From contig NZ_FNTQ01000001.1 of assembly GCF_900105755.1 (NCBI RefSeq), positions 6,758,001 to 6,822,000 on the forward strand: 64,000 nt of DNA. Direction: 5' to 3'. This stretch comes from Streptomyces sp. Ag109_O5-10 (lineage in GTDB: Bacteria > Actinomycetota > Actinomycetes > Streptomycetales > Streptomycetaceae). Within the stretch, counting starts at the first letter, position 1; each line of letters begins with the position of its first letter. Positions 25,344 through 35,258 of this stretch are shown one piece after another. A model generated the notes under the pieces. The model ran no database searches. It was given only the letters and a program-made list of their open reading frames with translations, and was not told the origin of the DNA. The translations under genes and the position numbers were made by a program.

Positions 25344-26528
25344 TCACCCGCTCAGCTCCCGTTCCAGTGGCGTCCGGAACCGTGGCGTCACCTTGGCGGC
25401 TCCCGCCCAGCCCCGCAGCCGTTCCGCCTCCGCCGCGACCGCCTGCTCCGCCTCTCTCCGGATGCCCGGCTCGGGGATCCGCCAGACGATCTCGCCGTCC
25501 CGGCGCTGCGCCCAGCCGCCCACCACCAGCCCGTTCCACCACACCGTCGGTCCCACGTTGCCGCTTCTGTCGAAGAGCAGTGGCCGCAGCTCCGGCGGCA
25601 GGTACCAGTCCCGCCGCTGCCATGCCATGGCCGTCGGGTCGAGAGCGGGGAGCAGGGCCGCCCAGGGGCGGGACGGCGCGGTGACCGCCGGCAGGTCGCC
25701 GGCCGTCACGTACCCCGTCTCGTCCTCGTCCAGGGTCACCGGCTCCGCTCCGATCGCGGTCAGCGCCCGGCGGACCTCGGTCACCCGCCACCCCGTCCAC
25801 CACTTGAGGTCCGCCTCCGTGGCCGGGCCGCAGGCGTGCAGCCAGCGGTTCAGCAGGGTCGCCTGGGCCTCGGCCGGGTCCAGCTCCGGATGGTCCGGCG
25901 CCGCCGCCCAGCGGAACTGGCTCGACGTCCAGGAACCCAGCGGGCGGCCCCGCACCACCTTGCCCTCCACGCCCAGGACCCTCAGCAGGCGCGACGAGAC
26001 GGTGTGGACGCCCTCGTAACTCTTGCCGGCGGCGTACGGGAACTGCTCGCGCAGGCGTGGCTCGGCGGCCGTCAGTTCCGACGCCGTCGCCTGGCCGAGC
26101 CGGGCCAGCTCGGCCAGCGTCGCGGACTCGACCTCCGCGAGCCAGGCCGCGTCCGGGGCACCGGCCCGCGCCATGTCCTTCAGCAGCGCGGCGCGTTCGC
26201 GCGCGGCCACCGTCAGGCCCGTGGAGGCGTGGACCACCGCCGTGAGCTCCGCGGGGAAGACGAACACCGTGTGCCGCATGCCGTGCATCCGCACCAGGGC
26301 GCGGTCCTCGTACAGGGCCCGCTCCGTCTCCGGCACGGTCTTCACCGCGTCGGCCAGCCGTGCCCCCACCGCCAGGTACACCGTCGCCGGATCCGAGCCG
26401 TGCAGCGCCACCAGCGCCTCGGCGACCTCCTCCGGCGTCGTCGCCCGCGCCGCGCCCGCCAGCCGGTGGCGCAACGCCAGCCGGGCCCGCCGCTCCGCCA
26501 CCCCGATGTGCCGCCGCCCGCCGCTCAT
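25344..26528 (-). CDS. Winged-helix DNA-binding protein of the AlkZ/YcaQ-like family (PF06224)
   Basis: The protein has 394 residues. Family features are VALHGSDPATVYLAVGARL near the N-terminus, RMHGMRHTVFVFP, LLRVLGVEGKVVRGRPLGSW and a C-terminal VWWNGLVVGGWAQRRDGEIV. PF06224 includes DNA glycosylases (AlkZ, YcaQ) that act on interstrand crosslinks or alkylated bases, some of which confer self-resistance in antibiotic producers. The catalytic Q-x-Q or Q-x-D motif is not obvious here, so glycosylase activity is uncertain. Confidence 0.78.
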   Translation of the reverse strand: MSGGRRHIGVAERRARLALRHRLAGAARATTPEEVAEALVALHGSDPATVYLAVGARLADAVKTVPETERALYEDRALVRMHGMRHTVFVFPAELTAVVHASTGLTVAARERAALLKDMARAGAPDAAWLAEVESATLAELARLGQATASELTAAEPRLREQFPYAAGKSYEGVHTVSSRLLRVLGVEGKVVRGRPLGSWTSSQFRWAAAPDHPELDPAEAQATLLNRWLHACGPATEADLKWWTGWRVTEVRRALTAIGAEPVTLDEDETGYVTAGDLPAVTAPSRPWAALLPALDPTAMAWQRRDWYLPPELRPLLFDRSGNVGPTVWWNGLVVGGWAQRRDGEIVWRIPEPGIRREAEQAVAAEAERLRGWAGAAKVTPRFRTPLERELSG

Positions 26529-27001
26529 GCCGACCTCCCCGTGGACTCCGCCTGACCGCATCCTGCCCGACGCCACTGACAATCACCGGTTCGCCGGCGC
26601 AGGCTCACCTCCGCCGGCGCGCCGCTGCTTTCACCGTGGCCGGAGAAGCCGGAGGCCAGGGCGGGGCAGCCGAAGGCCAGGGCGGGGCAGCCGTGGCCGG
26701 CGAACTCCGCGGGCAGCGGGCGCAGTCGTACTCGTGGGTGAAGCCGGTGAGCTGGACCGTGCCGCCCCTTCACCCACGGCCGCGCCCTCGCGTGCCCGCA
26801 GGAAAACAGGATGCACGCCCAGTGACCGGCTCCCTACGCTGGAGAGGCGTTGCGGAGTGGTCGACCACCGCTTTCCGAGGGGCAGGCCGCGCCTCCGGGA
26901 CTCGGGACTACACTGCCGCGCACCGATGGACGGCCGCCCGTCCCCCGCGTGCCGTCGGATCCGTCGACCGCTCACACCACACCACGCCACGGAGGCCCGT
27001 C
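26529..27001. other. Gap without a convincing gene; contains a 21-bp direct repeat
   Basis: Nothing gene-like is seen on either strand. GGCCAGGGCGGGGCAGCCG is present at 26654-26672 and again at 26675-26693. The stretch just before 27002 holds the promoter and GGAGG site of the small membrane protein gene. Confidence 0.5.
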
Positions 27002-27286
27002 ATGGGCACCATCGTCATATCCGGAACCGTCGTTCTGGTCATCCTCGGATTCGGCAACCACAACTGGTGGCTCGCCGCCGTCGCCCTGCTCTTCCTGTAC
27101 GTGCAGTACGGGCGGGGCTCGTCGTCGGCCTCCTCGTCGGGCGGTTCGTCCGGCGGGGGCGGGGGCATGGCCGGCGACTACAAGACGTACCGCGACCGCC
27201 GCGACCAGCAGGCCAAGTGGGAGCGCCGCTACCGCCGCGAGCGCCCCCTGGAGTTCCGGCGCCAGCAGAAGGAGAAGGGGAAGTAG
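27002..27286 (+). CDS. Small membrane protein
   Basis: The protein has 94 residues. The N-terminal half is hydrophobic (TIVISGTVVLVILGFGNHNW, then WLAAVALLFLYVQYG) and forms one or two membrane helices. A Ser/Gly linker follows, then a very basic, charged tail (RRDQQAKWERRYRRERPLEF). GGAGG stands eight bases before the ATG. Function unknown; the tail would lie in the cytoplasm if positive-inside holds. Confidence 0.75.
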   Translation: MGTIVISGTVVLVILGFGNHNWWLAAVALLFLYVQYGRGSSSASSSGGSSGGGGGMAGDYKTYRDRRDQQAKWERRYRRERPLEFRRQQKEKGK

Positions 27287-27298
27287 GCGGGCCGCGGA

Positions 27299-27327
27299 TG
27301 CCCCTGGCCGGTCACAGGCCGGGGGCA
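27299..27327. terminator. Hairpin between convergent genes, overlapping the pspAB stop
   Basis: TGCCCCTGGCC (27299-27309) and GGCCGGGGGCA (27317-27327) pair over 11 bases with one T-G wobble. Confidence 0.6.
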
Positions 27328-27896
27328 CCCCAGACCGGGAACCAGCGGCTGAGGTCCTGCTCGATCCGCAGGTCGTTCGCGAGCGCCGCCTTCACCTGCA
27401 ACTCCAGTGCACTGTCGCGCCGCTGACCGGAACCCGGCAGCGGCGCGAAGGGGTAGAAAGTGCCCCGCTTGTAGAGGTAGACGAGCGCGAGCCTGCGCCC
27501 GCGCTCGTCCTCGAAGGCGGCCAGGGAACAGAGCAGCTGCGGGCCGAAGCCGTTGACCTCCATCGAGCTGTTCACCGCGTGCAGGTCGTTGACCAGCTGC
27601 GGAAGCTGCTCGGGGGAGCGCTGCGAGACCAGCCAGGAGTACCCGTAGTCGTCCTGCTGCAGCTCCACCGGGACCCCGGCGCGGTCCGAGTCCGCGTCGA
27701 GGAGTGCCTGGACCTCCCGGTGGGTCTGCTCGAAGGCCGCGCCCTCCACGGTGGCGAAGCACACCGCGCCCCCGCCGGTGGGCCGGAACCCGGCCGCCGC
27801 CTCCAGCGTCACCGCCGCCGACGGCAGTGCGAACAACTGGTCGAGATCGGGTGCGACCGGCTTCGTACGGCCCAGCAGGATGTCCAGGAACCCCAT
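27312..27896 (-). CDS. pspAB: PspA-associated protein PspAB
   Basis: The protein has 194 residues. It starts MGFLDILLGRTKP, characteristic of the actinobacterial PspAB family, and continues with LFALPSAAVTLEA, GYSWLVSQRSPEQLPQLVND and LVYLYKRGTFYPFAPLPG. The family is linked to the phage-shock-type envelope stress response with PspA, though its reaction is unknown. It lies directly downstream of htpX; an upstream GTG (27902) overlaps the htpX stop as GTGA and is an alternative start. The shared operon with a membrane protease fits envelope quality control. Confidence 0.85.
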   Translation of the reverse strand: MGFLDILLGRTKPVAPDLDQLFALPSAAVTLEAAAGFRPTGGGAVCFATVEGAAFEQTHREVQALLDADSDRAGVPVELQQDDYGYSWLVSQRSPEQLPQLVNDLHAVNSSMEVNGFGPQLLCSLAAFEDERGRRLALVYLYKRGTFYPFAPLPGSGQRRDSALELQVKAALANDLRIEQDLSRWFPVWGAPGL

Positions 27897-27898
27897 GC

Positions 27899-28819
27899 TC
27901 ACCCGGCCTTTCCGGGCGTCGCCGCCTCACCCAGCTCCGCCGAGATCCGCCCCAGCTGCTCAAGGCGCTGCTCCAGGGGCGGGTGGGTGGAGAAGAAGCG
28001 CTCGATGCCGGGCTCCTTGCCGGTCGCCGGGGTGAAGTAGAACGCGTTGAAGGCCTGGGCCGTGCGCAGGTCCTTGGTCGGGATCCGGGCGATGTCACCG
28101 GAGACCTTGGTCAGTGCCGACGCCAGCGCGGAGGGCCGGCCGGTGAGGTGGGCGGCGGCCCGGTCGGCGGCCAGCTCCCGGTACCGGGACAGCGCCCTGA
28201 TCAGCAGGAAGCTGATCGCGTACACGGCCGCGGAGACCCCGATGATCGCGGCGAACACCGCGGCGGTGTTCTGGTCCCGCCGGCCTCCGCCGAAGAGCTG
28301 CGAGTAGAACGCGAACCGCACGATGAGCCCGGCGATGACCCCCAGGAAGGACGCGACCGTGATCACGGCGACGTCCTTGTGCGCCACGTGCGACAGCTCG
28401 TGCGCGAGCACGCCCTCCAGCTCGGCGGGCTCCAGCCGCCGCAGCAGCCCCGTGGTCACGCACACCACGGCGTGGTCGGGGTTCCGCCCGGTCGCGAACG
28501 CGTTCGGCATGTCCATCTCGGAGACGGCGACGACCGGTTTCGGCATGTCCGCGATGGCGCACAGCCGGTCCACCACGGCGTGCAGCTCCGGGTACTCCTC
28601 CCGCTCCACGACCCGCCCGCGCATGGCGAACATCGCGATCCGGTCGGAGAACCAGAACTGCGCCACGAACATCGCGCCCACCAGCACGACGACCAGCAGC
28701 CACGACTTCAGCAACACGATCAACGCGGCAACGAAGCCGACGTACAACAGCCCGAGCAGGAACAGCGTGACCGTCATCCGTACGGTCAGCCGGCGGTCGC
28801 TCCGGAAGCGGCTCTGCAT
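27899..28819 (-). CDS. htpX: Membrane-bound zinc metalloprotease HtpX (M48 family)
   Basis: The protein has 306 residues. Two N-terminal membrane helices (MTVTLFLLGLLYVGFVAALI, then LLVVVLVGAMFVAQFWF) are followed by the zinc site HELSH in LEGVLAHELSHVAHKDV. Two more helices follow (ITVASFLGVIAGLIVRF and the segment near AAIIGVSAAVYAISFLLIRA). The downstream metal-ligand Glu is likely in RYRELAADRAAA. HtpX degrades misfolded membrane proteins. It is followed by pspAB with overlap or a very small gap. Confidence 0.93.
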   Translation of the reverse strand: MQSRFRSDRRLTVRMTVTLFLLGLLYVGFVAALIVLLKSWLLVVVLVGAMFVAQFWFSDRIAMFAMRGRVVEREEYPELHAVVDRLCAIADMPKPVVAVSEMDMPNAFATGRNPDHAVVCVTTGLLRRLEPAELEGVLAHELSHVAHKDVAVITVASFLGVIAGLIVRFAFYSQLFGGGRRDQNTAAVFAAIIGVSAAVYAISFLLIRALSRYRELAADRAAAHLTGRPSALASALTKVSGDIARIPTKDLRTAQAFNAFYFTPATGKEPGIERFFSTHPPLEQRLEQLGRISAELGEAATPGKAG

Positions 28820-30616
28820 CTTGCCTCACCCCGCAGTCAGGCACTCGTCCCGCTGTCCAGTGTGCACCTGCCAGGGGCAATGAGAAGGTTCCGAACATGC
28901 CTAGTAGCGGCAAAAGGTACCTGTGAGGGGTCGCGGCCCCGCGCGGCCCCGCCCCGCCCACGCGGCGGGGCCGCGTACATCGGATCCGGCCCCACGCCCC
29001 TTGCGGCGCGCCGGTGCGCGGTCCTCGTCAGTAGGGCGAACGCGGCCGGAATGCAACCCAGCAGTACGATCACCGCTGCCACACGCCCCGGTACCCTCCG
29101 TCGACACCCGGGACGACCCGCGCGGCACCACTGGATGACGACCTGCGCGGCGCGACCGGGTCTGGATCCGGCCGGAGCGGTACCGGGCCGGGCGGGTTCT
29201 CCCGCCACCTGGCGGCCGGCCCGCGCGGACGCGGACACCGCCCACGACTTCAGTCGGGCGACGCAGCGCACTTCCGGCGTCCGTGCCGCACACCTTGTAT
29301 ACACCGCCGCTCCGGCACCGGCCGTGGCCCCGTCCATGGCCGATTCCCGCCCTCCAGGAACGCCGGAATCGTCTACCGGCACAAATCCAAGGAATCACGT
29401 CCGGCTGAGACGGTTTCTGGTCCTTTATTTCACCGTTCATGGTGCGCGTGCTCATGAGAGGCGGTGAAGGGTGAGGATTCCCCCTATGTTAACGAGATGA
29501 TGCCGAAGGGCGGAAAGTTCACTGTTGCCCCTGTGTTGTCGGTCACTTGCGCATGCGAACACGGCGGATCTCGCATCGCATCATTTGGATCCACCCGTCC
29601 AACTGGATTGGCGGAGCCTTTGCTTCTTCATTGACGATCATTTGGTTTGGCTGTCGCACCGACCGGGCGGTAGGTCAACTCGGCCCTGGTGGAGGAGCGG
29701 GAGCGGGGGGTCGACGGCGCCGCGGACGGGCGGGACGCCGCCGGTCGCCGGGGGCCGGGATTGGCCTGATGGTGCTGTCATCTGCGGTTCGGGCGGGCGT
29801 CGTTGGTGTCGTTCGTCGGCCCGCTCCTCGAACCGGTGCCGATGCGGAAGAGCACCTCTCGTGCCCGCGCGCCGTCGGCTCCGCCGCGATCGCCGTGACG
29901 GCAGGGCGTGGTCCGGGACGGAGCGGGGGTGAGAAGGGTCTTCGCCGTGGTCTCGGTTCCGGAAGGGCTGGATGTCGGTCCAAAGGAATTTCGAGAAACT
30001 CTGCGCGCGTCGCGCGTGAACTCTGAGGGGTCGCCAGGTGCCTGTCGATGAGCGGAACGCCGCTACTTGGCCTTGTCAAGCCCGCTCCGCAGCACAGCGA
30101 TTCCGGACTGAAAGTGCATCATGTTGTGCCTATGGGGTGGAAGCCACCTCCGATGCGATCGTGGAGTTGACAGTCCGGGGAGGATGAGTGAAAGTTCATT
30201 TGCCTCAGAAAGCATGTTTGTCGCTCATGGAGTTCATATGCGGACTGCCGCAAGGGAATTCGGCTTGCCGGGGATGGCGAGGCGCAACAACCGGCCGGTC
30301 CGGGTGGGTACGTGAGCACTTCGTACGGTCGGGACGAGGACATCACCCTGGCTGGGTGCCTGCTCGACCATAACCGGTTCATGACCTTCGACGGCGAGCC
30401 GGGAGCCGGCGAGCACCGGCCGGCGGTGGAGTACGGCACGCCGCGAGCGGTCCACGACCGGAGCCGTCAACGTCCGTCTGCCGCAGAGCAGTCGGCGTTC
30501 TGCCGGCCGGCCGCCTTACCCGGGTCCTCCACGACCTCGCGCCCGCACCGGTACGGGCGCCGCCGTCGCACGCCCCTGGCCCTCTCGGGCTCCGGGAGCG
30601 GGCCGGTGATCCCCCC
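28820..30616. other. 1.8-kb stretch without recognisable genes at the left edge of the biosynthetic island
   Basis: Open frames here have erratic third-position composition and no recognisable domains. The part from about 29440 to 29680 is visibly less GC-rich than the surroundings, with TATGTTAACG and several AT-rich runs. A weak GTG-led frame at 30312 (STSYGRDEDITLAGCLLDHN) has coding-like beginnings but no family match. Possibly remnant or regulatory DNA. Confidence 0.5.
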
Positions 30617-30979
30617 ATGCCGTGCCGGCAGGGATGGCTGCGCACGTACACCGCCGCGGCCCGAGTCCTGGCAGGAAACCGTGTACGTGCCCAAGCGCGG
30701 GCCGGAGCGGCCCTGTCGGCACGACAGACCATCGCCTGCGCGCCGGACGGGGACGGTGCTGCCTGCGCCGGGCAGCGGTCCTCCCCGGCCGGCCGGGAAC
30801 GGCAGATCGTCGACCTGCTCGCCGAGGGCCCCGCAGACCAACGGATCGCGATGCGGCTGCAGAGCGCGGTCCACACCCCCGAGACCAGCGTCCGGCGCGT
30901 ACGTGAGCAGCACGGTCCGCACTCGCGGGCGCACGCGGCGGCCTGGTCGGTGCGGCAGTTCGCCCGCCCGGTGACCTGA
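30617..30979 (+). pseudogene. Truncated LuxR-type regulator remnant
   Basis: The last 65 codons have strong GC third positions. They read like a LuxR helix-turn-helix tail: SPAGRERQIVDLLAEGPADQ, RIAMRLQSAVHTPETSV, RRVREQHGPHSRAHAAAW. The upstream half shows no ATPase or receiver domain, and there is no ribosome binding site at the ATG. Key HTH positions differ from active family members. This is probably the 3' end of a decayed cluster regulator. Confidence 0.5.
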
Positions 30980-31634
30980 CCGTGCGGGAGCCGCCCCTGC
31001 GCACCGCCGGGCCGAGGAGGCTTGAGCAGCGCGTGAGCAGGAGCGCGGCCGTCGATGGCTACAAGGATGGCACCCCCCCCATGAACACCAGCAATTCCCC
31101 AGTGAGCCCTGGCCGCGCGCCTGGCCCCCACCCAGGTCCGGCCGCGACGCCCGACACGACGGACCGCTCGATCGCAGGAGTGGGCACGGCGGTACCGGAA
31201 CGCTTACTCCCGCACCCGGCGCGAGTGCCTGCGAAAGCAGGCCGGGTATGCCGTTCCCACCGGAAGTGCCGCGGACGGCGGGTGCCTGGCGGACTCCGGC
31301 CGGCCGTACGCCGACGTGGGCCACACCCGTGCCGTACCGGCCTGTCCGCTTCAGGCCTGAGCGCCCTGCTCAGCGCAGAACTCGGCGTCGGCCGCGTGGA
31401 CGGCAGTGCGTCAAGTGGCTCCGCCCGTCTCGCCGGAGCGGCCCCGCCGAGCCGACGTGGCTCCAACCGCTCTGCGGGCGCACGGACTTCACGGGGCGCC
31501 GGTAGGTGACAGCCGAGCTTCAGGGTGTGTCTGGCGAGGCAGCCGGTTACGGTCGAGCAGCCAGGCGCGGACGAGTATCTCCGACTTTGCAAGCCGGACT
31601 TCATCGCCTGGCTGGTACCACAGAAAGGGTATGC
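30980..31634. other. Gap upstream of the SARP gene; dubious ORF only
   Basis: An ATG at 31081 follows a run of eight C and opens a 143-codon frame (NTSNSPVSPGRAPGPHPGPA), but its composition becomes random and nothing matches a family. The last 100 bases hold the promoter region of the SARP gene. No clear direct repeats were seen. Confidence 0.4.
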
Positions 31635-34550
31635 ATGGCAGCCTCGTTCGGTTACGGCGGCAGCGGCGTAGCAGCGGTCCCGTTCCGGGTGCTCGGGCCG
31701 CTCGAGGTGAGCGGCGAGCGGGCGGCCGTGTCCGTGGCATCGGGGCGTCAGGAAATAGTCCTCGGAGCTCTGGTGCTCGAGCTGAACCGGATGGTGGAGA
31801 CCACCTATCTGGTGGACGCCATCTGGGCTCACCATCCGCCGAAGACCGCACGCGCCCAGGTGCAGATCTGCATCTCCCGGCTCCGCAGGGCGCTTTTGGA
31901 CGGGGGAGTCGACGCCACCATCGAGACCCGCGCCCGGGGCTACATCCTGAAGGCTCCGGAGGGCGCGACCGACGTCGGCAACTTCCGGCGCCTGGTCGCA
32001 GAGGCACACGCTCTGGCCCGTGACGGCCTGACGATGCCTGCGGTGGAGGCGCTTCGCTCGGCGACCGCCCTGTGGCGGGGGCGGTGCCTGGCCGGTGTAC
32101 CCAGCGAAGTCCTGGCCGGCACGGCAGCGCAGTGGGACGAGAGGCGCCTGGAGGCGGTGGAGACCTGCATGCGGCTGCAGCTGGAGCTGGGCCGTCACGA
32201 GCACCTGGTCGGTGAGCTGATGCAGCTCGTCGCGGGCCATCCGCTGCGTGAGCGGCTGCGCGGGTACCTCATGGTGGCGTTGTATCGTTCGGGCCGGCAG
32301 GCGGAGGCACTCGACGCCTACCACCAGGGCCGCGCGTTGCTCACCGAGGAACTCGGCCTGGACCCGGGCAGGGAACTGCAAGACCTCGCGCAAGCGATCC
32401 TCACCGACGACCCTGTCCTGGCACTGGCCGAACAACCCGAACCTCGTGCCGTCGTGGCGACGCAGGCCGCCCAGCCGGCGCAGGAGTCCGGTGCCGATCC
32501 CAACCCCGTCACCACCCCCCGGCAGCTGCCCGCCGACGTCTACGACTTCGTAGCCGACGACAAGATCGTCTCGGCGATCTGCGACGCCGTCACCGAAGGA
32601 CAGTGCAAAGGGCCGCTGAGCGTGGCCTTGGTACTCGGCGGGGCCGGTGTCGGCAAGAGCACGCTGGCCACGCACGTGGCGCACCGTCTGGCGGCCGAGT
32701 ACTTCCCGGACGGCCAGCTCTACTGTGATCTCGGAGGGCTGGGCGGCCGGCCGGTGGACCCGGCTCAGGCGCTGGGGCGATTCCTGCGGGCACTGGGCAT
32801 ACCCGGCGAGACCATCCCCGATTCACTCGACGAGCGCGCGGAGATGTATCGCAGCCTGCTGGCCGGTCGCCGGATCCTGGTGTTGCTGGACGACGCGGTG
32901 AGCGACTCGCAGGTGATGCCCCTGTTGCCCGGAACCGGCAGCAGCGGCGTGCTGGTCACCAGCCGCAGCCTGCACACGGCGTTGCCGGGTGCACACCGGT
33001 TCGACCTGGAGCCGCTGAGCACGGAGCAGGCCCTCCGACTGCTCGGAAGGATCGTCGGGGAGCGCCGGGTCGAGGGTGAGGCGGAGGCGGCGCGGGACCT
33101 CGTACGCCTGGTGGGCGGGCTGCCGCTCGCGCTGCGCATCGTCGGCGCGCGTCTGGCCGCGCGCCCGCACTGGTCACTGACCTTCATGCGGAACCGGCTC
33201 CAGAACGAGCACCGCGGGTTGGACGAGCTGGCACACGGAGAGCTGTCGATCCGGGCAAGTTTCTCCCTCAGCTACGAGGGCCTGACGGCGGCCGAACGTC
33301 GCCTTCTGTGCCTGCTCGGCCTGGCCGAGGGAACGGTGATTCCGAGCTGGCCGGGTGCCGCCCTCGCCGACGACCGCACGCCGTGCACCAACGACCTCTT
33401 GGAACGGCTCGTCGACACGCGGCTGCTCGACATCACGGCCATGGACCAGGACGGGGAGACCCGGTATGGGATGTCGCCCCTGGCGCGGACGTTCACCCGC
33501 GAACGGCTGGCCGCGGAGATTCCCGAGGCGGAACGTGTCGAAGCGGTGCGGCGCATGGTCGGTGGCTGGTTGGCACTCGCCGAGCGGGCGCACAAGGAGG
33601 TCTACGGCGGTCGGTACATGTTCGTGTCCGGCCGGGCCGAGCGCTGGCATCCGCCGGAGAACGTCGTGCTGCGGTGCCTCCGCGACCCGCTCGGGTGGCT
33701 GGAGAGCGAGCAGGAAAACCTTGTGGGCGCGGTGGAGTTGGCGGCCCGGTTCGGGCTGGACGAGCTGTGCTGGGAGTTGGCCACCAGTCTGGTGACGCTG
33801 TTCGAAGCCCGTGGCTGTCCCGACCTCTGGGAGCGCACCCATCGGGTGGCGCTGACCGCGGTGCAAGAGGCCGGCAACGAACGGGGCCGGGCGGCTGTTC
33901 TCGGCTCCTTGGGGACCCTGTACCTGCATCGGGGCGACTACAAGGCGGCGGGCCCTTACCTCAGCGCCGCCCTGGGGATGTTCGAGCGGGTCGGTGAGGT
34001 TCGTGGCCAGGCGCTGTCCTTGCGCGGCCTGGCGCGCATCGAGCGGCACCACGGTGACGACGACCGGGCCATGACCCTTTACGAGAGCGCCGAGCGGAAC
34101 TTCGGGCGGGTGGAGGACGTCATCGGTCGCGCGTATGTCCTTGGCGAGATGGCGCGCATCACGATGCGTCGAGCGGATTTCGCGCAGACCCGTACATATA
34201 TCGACGAAGCCCTCGGCATCTGCCGGTCGATCTGCTTCGACCGGGGCCAGGCCCTGTTGCTGCGGCGGCTGGGCCAGATGCTGATGTACCAGCAGCAGCA
34301 CGAGGCGGCGGAACGGATCCTGCTGGAAGTTCTCGCCATGGTCAGGGCGAGCGGCGATCTGGTCGTGGAGGGGTGTGTGCTGCACGACCTCGGCCGGGTC
34401 AATGCCGATCTGCGTCGCCCGGAACACGCCATCGAGTACTACTCGCAATCGGCCAGGATCCGGGAGCGGACCCTGGACCACGGCAAAGCCGCTGCTACAC
34501 GGGCCGACATCGTTGCCATCCTGGACAGGCCGGTGCCGTCGGTCGGCTGA
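31635..34550 (+). CDS. SARP-family activator with NB-ARC and TPR domains (AfsR-like)
   Basis: The protein has 971 residues. Domain order is winged helix plus bacterial transcriptional activator domain (about 10-260: FRVLGPLEVSGERAAVSVAS, AQVQICISRLRRALLDG, EELGLDPGRELQDL), an NTPase with Walker A GGAGVGKST (about 335) and VLLDDAVSD, then C-terminal TPR repeats (about 720-960). Such large SARPs are cluster-situated activators that bind 11-bp direct repeats near the -35 of biosynthetic promoters. ATG at 31635 follows GAAAGGG by five bases. Two matching operators occur at 45780 and 51501. Confidence 0.93.
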   Translation: MAASFGYGGSGVAAVPFRVLGPLEVSGERAAVSVASGRQEIVLGALVLELNRMVETTYLVDAIWAHHPPKTARAQVQICISRLRRALLDGGVDATIETRARGYILKAPEGATDVGNFRRLVAEAHALARDGLTMPAVEALRSATALWRGRCLAGVPSEVLAGTAAQWDERRLEAVETCMRLQLELGRHEHLVGELMQLVAGHPLRERLRGYLMVALYRSGRQAEALDAYHQGRALLTEELGLDPGRELQDLAQAILTDDPVLALAEQPEPRAVVATQAAQPAQESGADPNPVTTPRQLPADVYDFVADDKIVSAICDAVTEGQCKGPLSVALVLGGAGVGKSTLATHVAHRLAAEYFPDGQLYCDLGGLGGRPVDPAQALGRFLRALGIPGETIPDSLDERAEMYRSLLAGRRILVLLDDAVSDSQVMPLLPGTGSSGVLVTSRSLHTALPGAHRFDLEPLSTEQALRLLGRIVGERRVEGEAEAARDLVRLVGGLPLALRIVGARLAARPHWSLTFMRNRLQNEHRGLDELAHGELSIRASFSLSYEGLTAAERRLLCLLGLAEGTVIPSWPGAALADDRTPCTNDLLERLVDTRLLDITAMDQDGETRYGMSPLARTFTRERLAAEIPEAERVEAVRRMVGGWLALAERAHKEVYGGRYMFVSGRAERWHPPENVVLRCLRDPLGWLESEQENLVGAVELAARFGLDELCWELATSLVTLFEARGCPDLWERTHRVALTAVQEAGNERGRAAVLGSLGTLYLHRGDYKAAGPYLSAALGMFERVGEVRGQALSLRGLARIERHHGDDDRAMTLYESAERNFGRVEDVIGRAYVLGEMARITMRRADFAQTRTYIDEALGICRSICFDRGQALLLRRLGQMLMYQQQHEAAERILLEVLAMVRASGDLVVEGCVLHDLGRVNADLRRPEHAIEYYSQSARIRERTLDHGKAAATRADIVAILDRPVPSVG

Positions 34551-34553
34551 CAC

Positions 34554-35192
34554 CGTCCGGCGGCCTGCGTCACGTCCAGGGCGTGTCCTCGGTGGCCGGG
34601 CGGCCGGCAGGCGTCCGGGCAGCCGACGACTCCTGCCGGGCGTCTCGGCTCTCCTTCGACGAAGCCGTCGACCTTTCCCGGTGAGGACGATGTCCGGACG
34701 CCGTTGAGGACGAGGGCGGCTCCGCCACGGCCGCGTCGTCGGCTCAGGTGCCAGGGGCTTCCCCGCGCCTGCGGGGCTTCGCCGAAGCAGTCGTGCGTGA
34801 CCTTGCTTCCGGTCTCGTCGTCAGGAACGGAGCCGAAGGGACGGAACTCCGCGAGGTACGGGCACCCGGCGCGAGCGCGCGGTTCGGCGGTCACCGATGC
34901 CCGGCGGCCGCCGTCGGGAGGTCCGCTCGACGCCCCGAAGCCGGAGTGGACATCGCCGAAGGTGTCCCCTGACCGCCGAGACCGCGCCGTGGACGTCCGC
35001 GATCGGGAAGCGTGCGCCGATGCCTGATCGAACCAGCGTCGGCCAGGTCTCCATCGCGGCCGCATGCCCCCGCTATCACCGTGTTATCCCGGCCCTGTCC
35101 CCCATGGATGCCGGGTCGATAGGGCGACACCGGAGATTGGGTCCTGCCGACCTCAGCACCCCTTCAGCGGACGGCGCGCAAGGAGAAGTCCC
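34554..35192. other. Gap between SARP gene and first biosynthetic operon
   Basis: No recognisable gene is seen. A GTG-led 74-codon frame at 34748 (FAEAVVRDLASGLVVRNGAE) and an overlapping minus-strand frame have intermediate third-position GC and no family match. The lower-GC section around 35070-35150 (TATCACCGTGTTATCC) may contain the promoter for the small ORF and methyltransferase operon. Confidence 0.45.
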
Positions 35193-35258
35193 ATGACCGT
35201 AGTGACCGGGGACGCGGTGACGCCCGCCCTGATGGCTCCCTACCGACGACATTGTTGA
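35193..35258 (+). CDS. 21-residue peptide ORF (leader or precursor candidate)
   Basis: ATG at 35193 is preceded by AAGGAG with seven bases spacing, as good a ribosome binding site as any in the window. The product is 21 residues and ends APYRRHC, with a C-terminal Cys. The stop is followed immediately by a hairpin (35259-35290). It lies 105 bases before the methyltransferase gene on the same strand. It could be an attenuation leader for the operon, a ribosomal peptide substrate for the cluster's ATP-grasp ligases, or chance. The last five codons use non-preferred third bases, unlike neighbouring genes. Confidence 0.45.
   Translation: MTVVTGDAVTPALMAPYRRHC

Noticed and set aside
24789-26555. 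Plus-strand open frame of 588 codons across the tandem repeat
   Set aside because: It repeats a 124-bp unit in shifting frames and then runs antisense to the winged-helix gene; no protein family is seen.
31081-31509. Coding gene starting after a C8 run upstream of the SARP gene
   Set aside because: Its third-position pattern is not coding-like beyond the first 50 codons and there is no ribosome site or family match.
31059-32684. Minus-strand frame of 541 codons opposite the SARP gene
   Set aside because: It is a shadow: the plus strand encodes a clear SARP DNA-binding and activator domain there.
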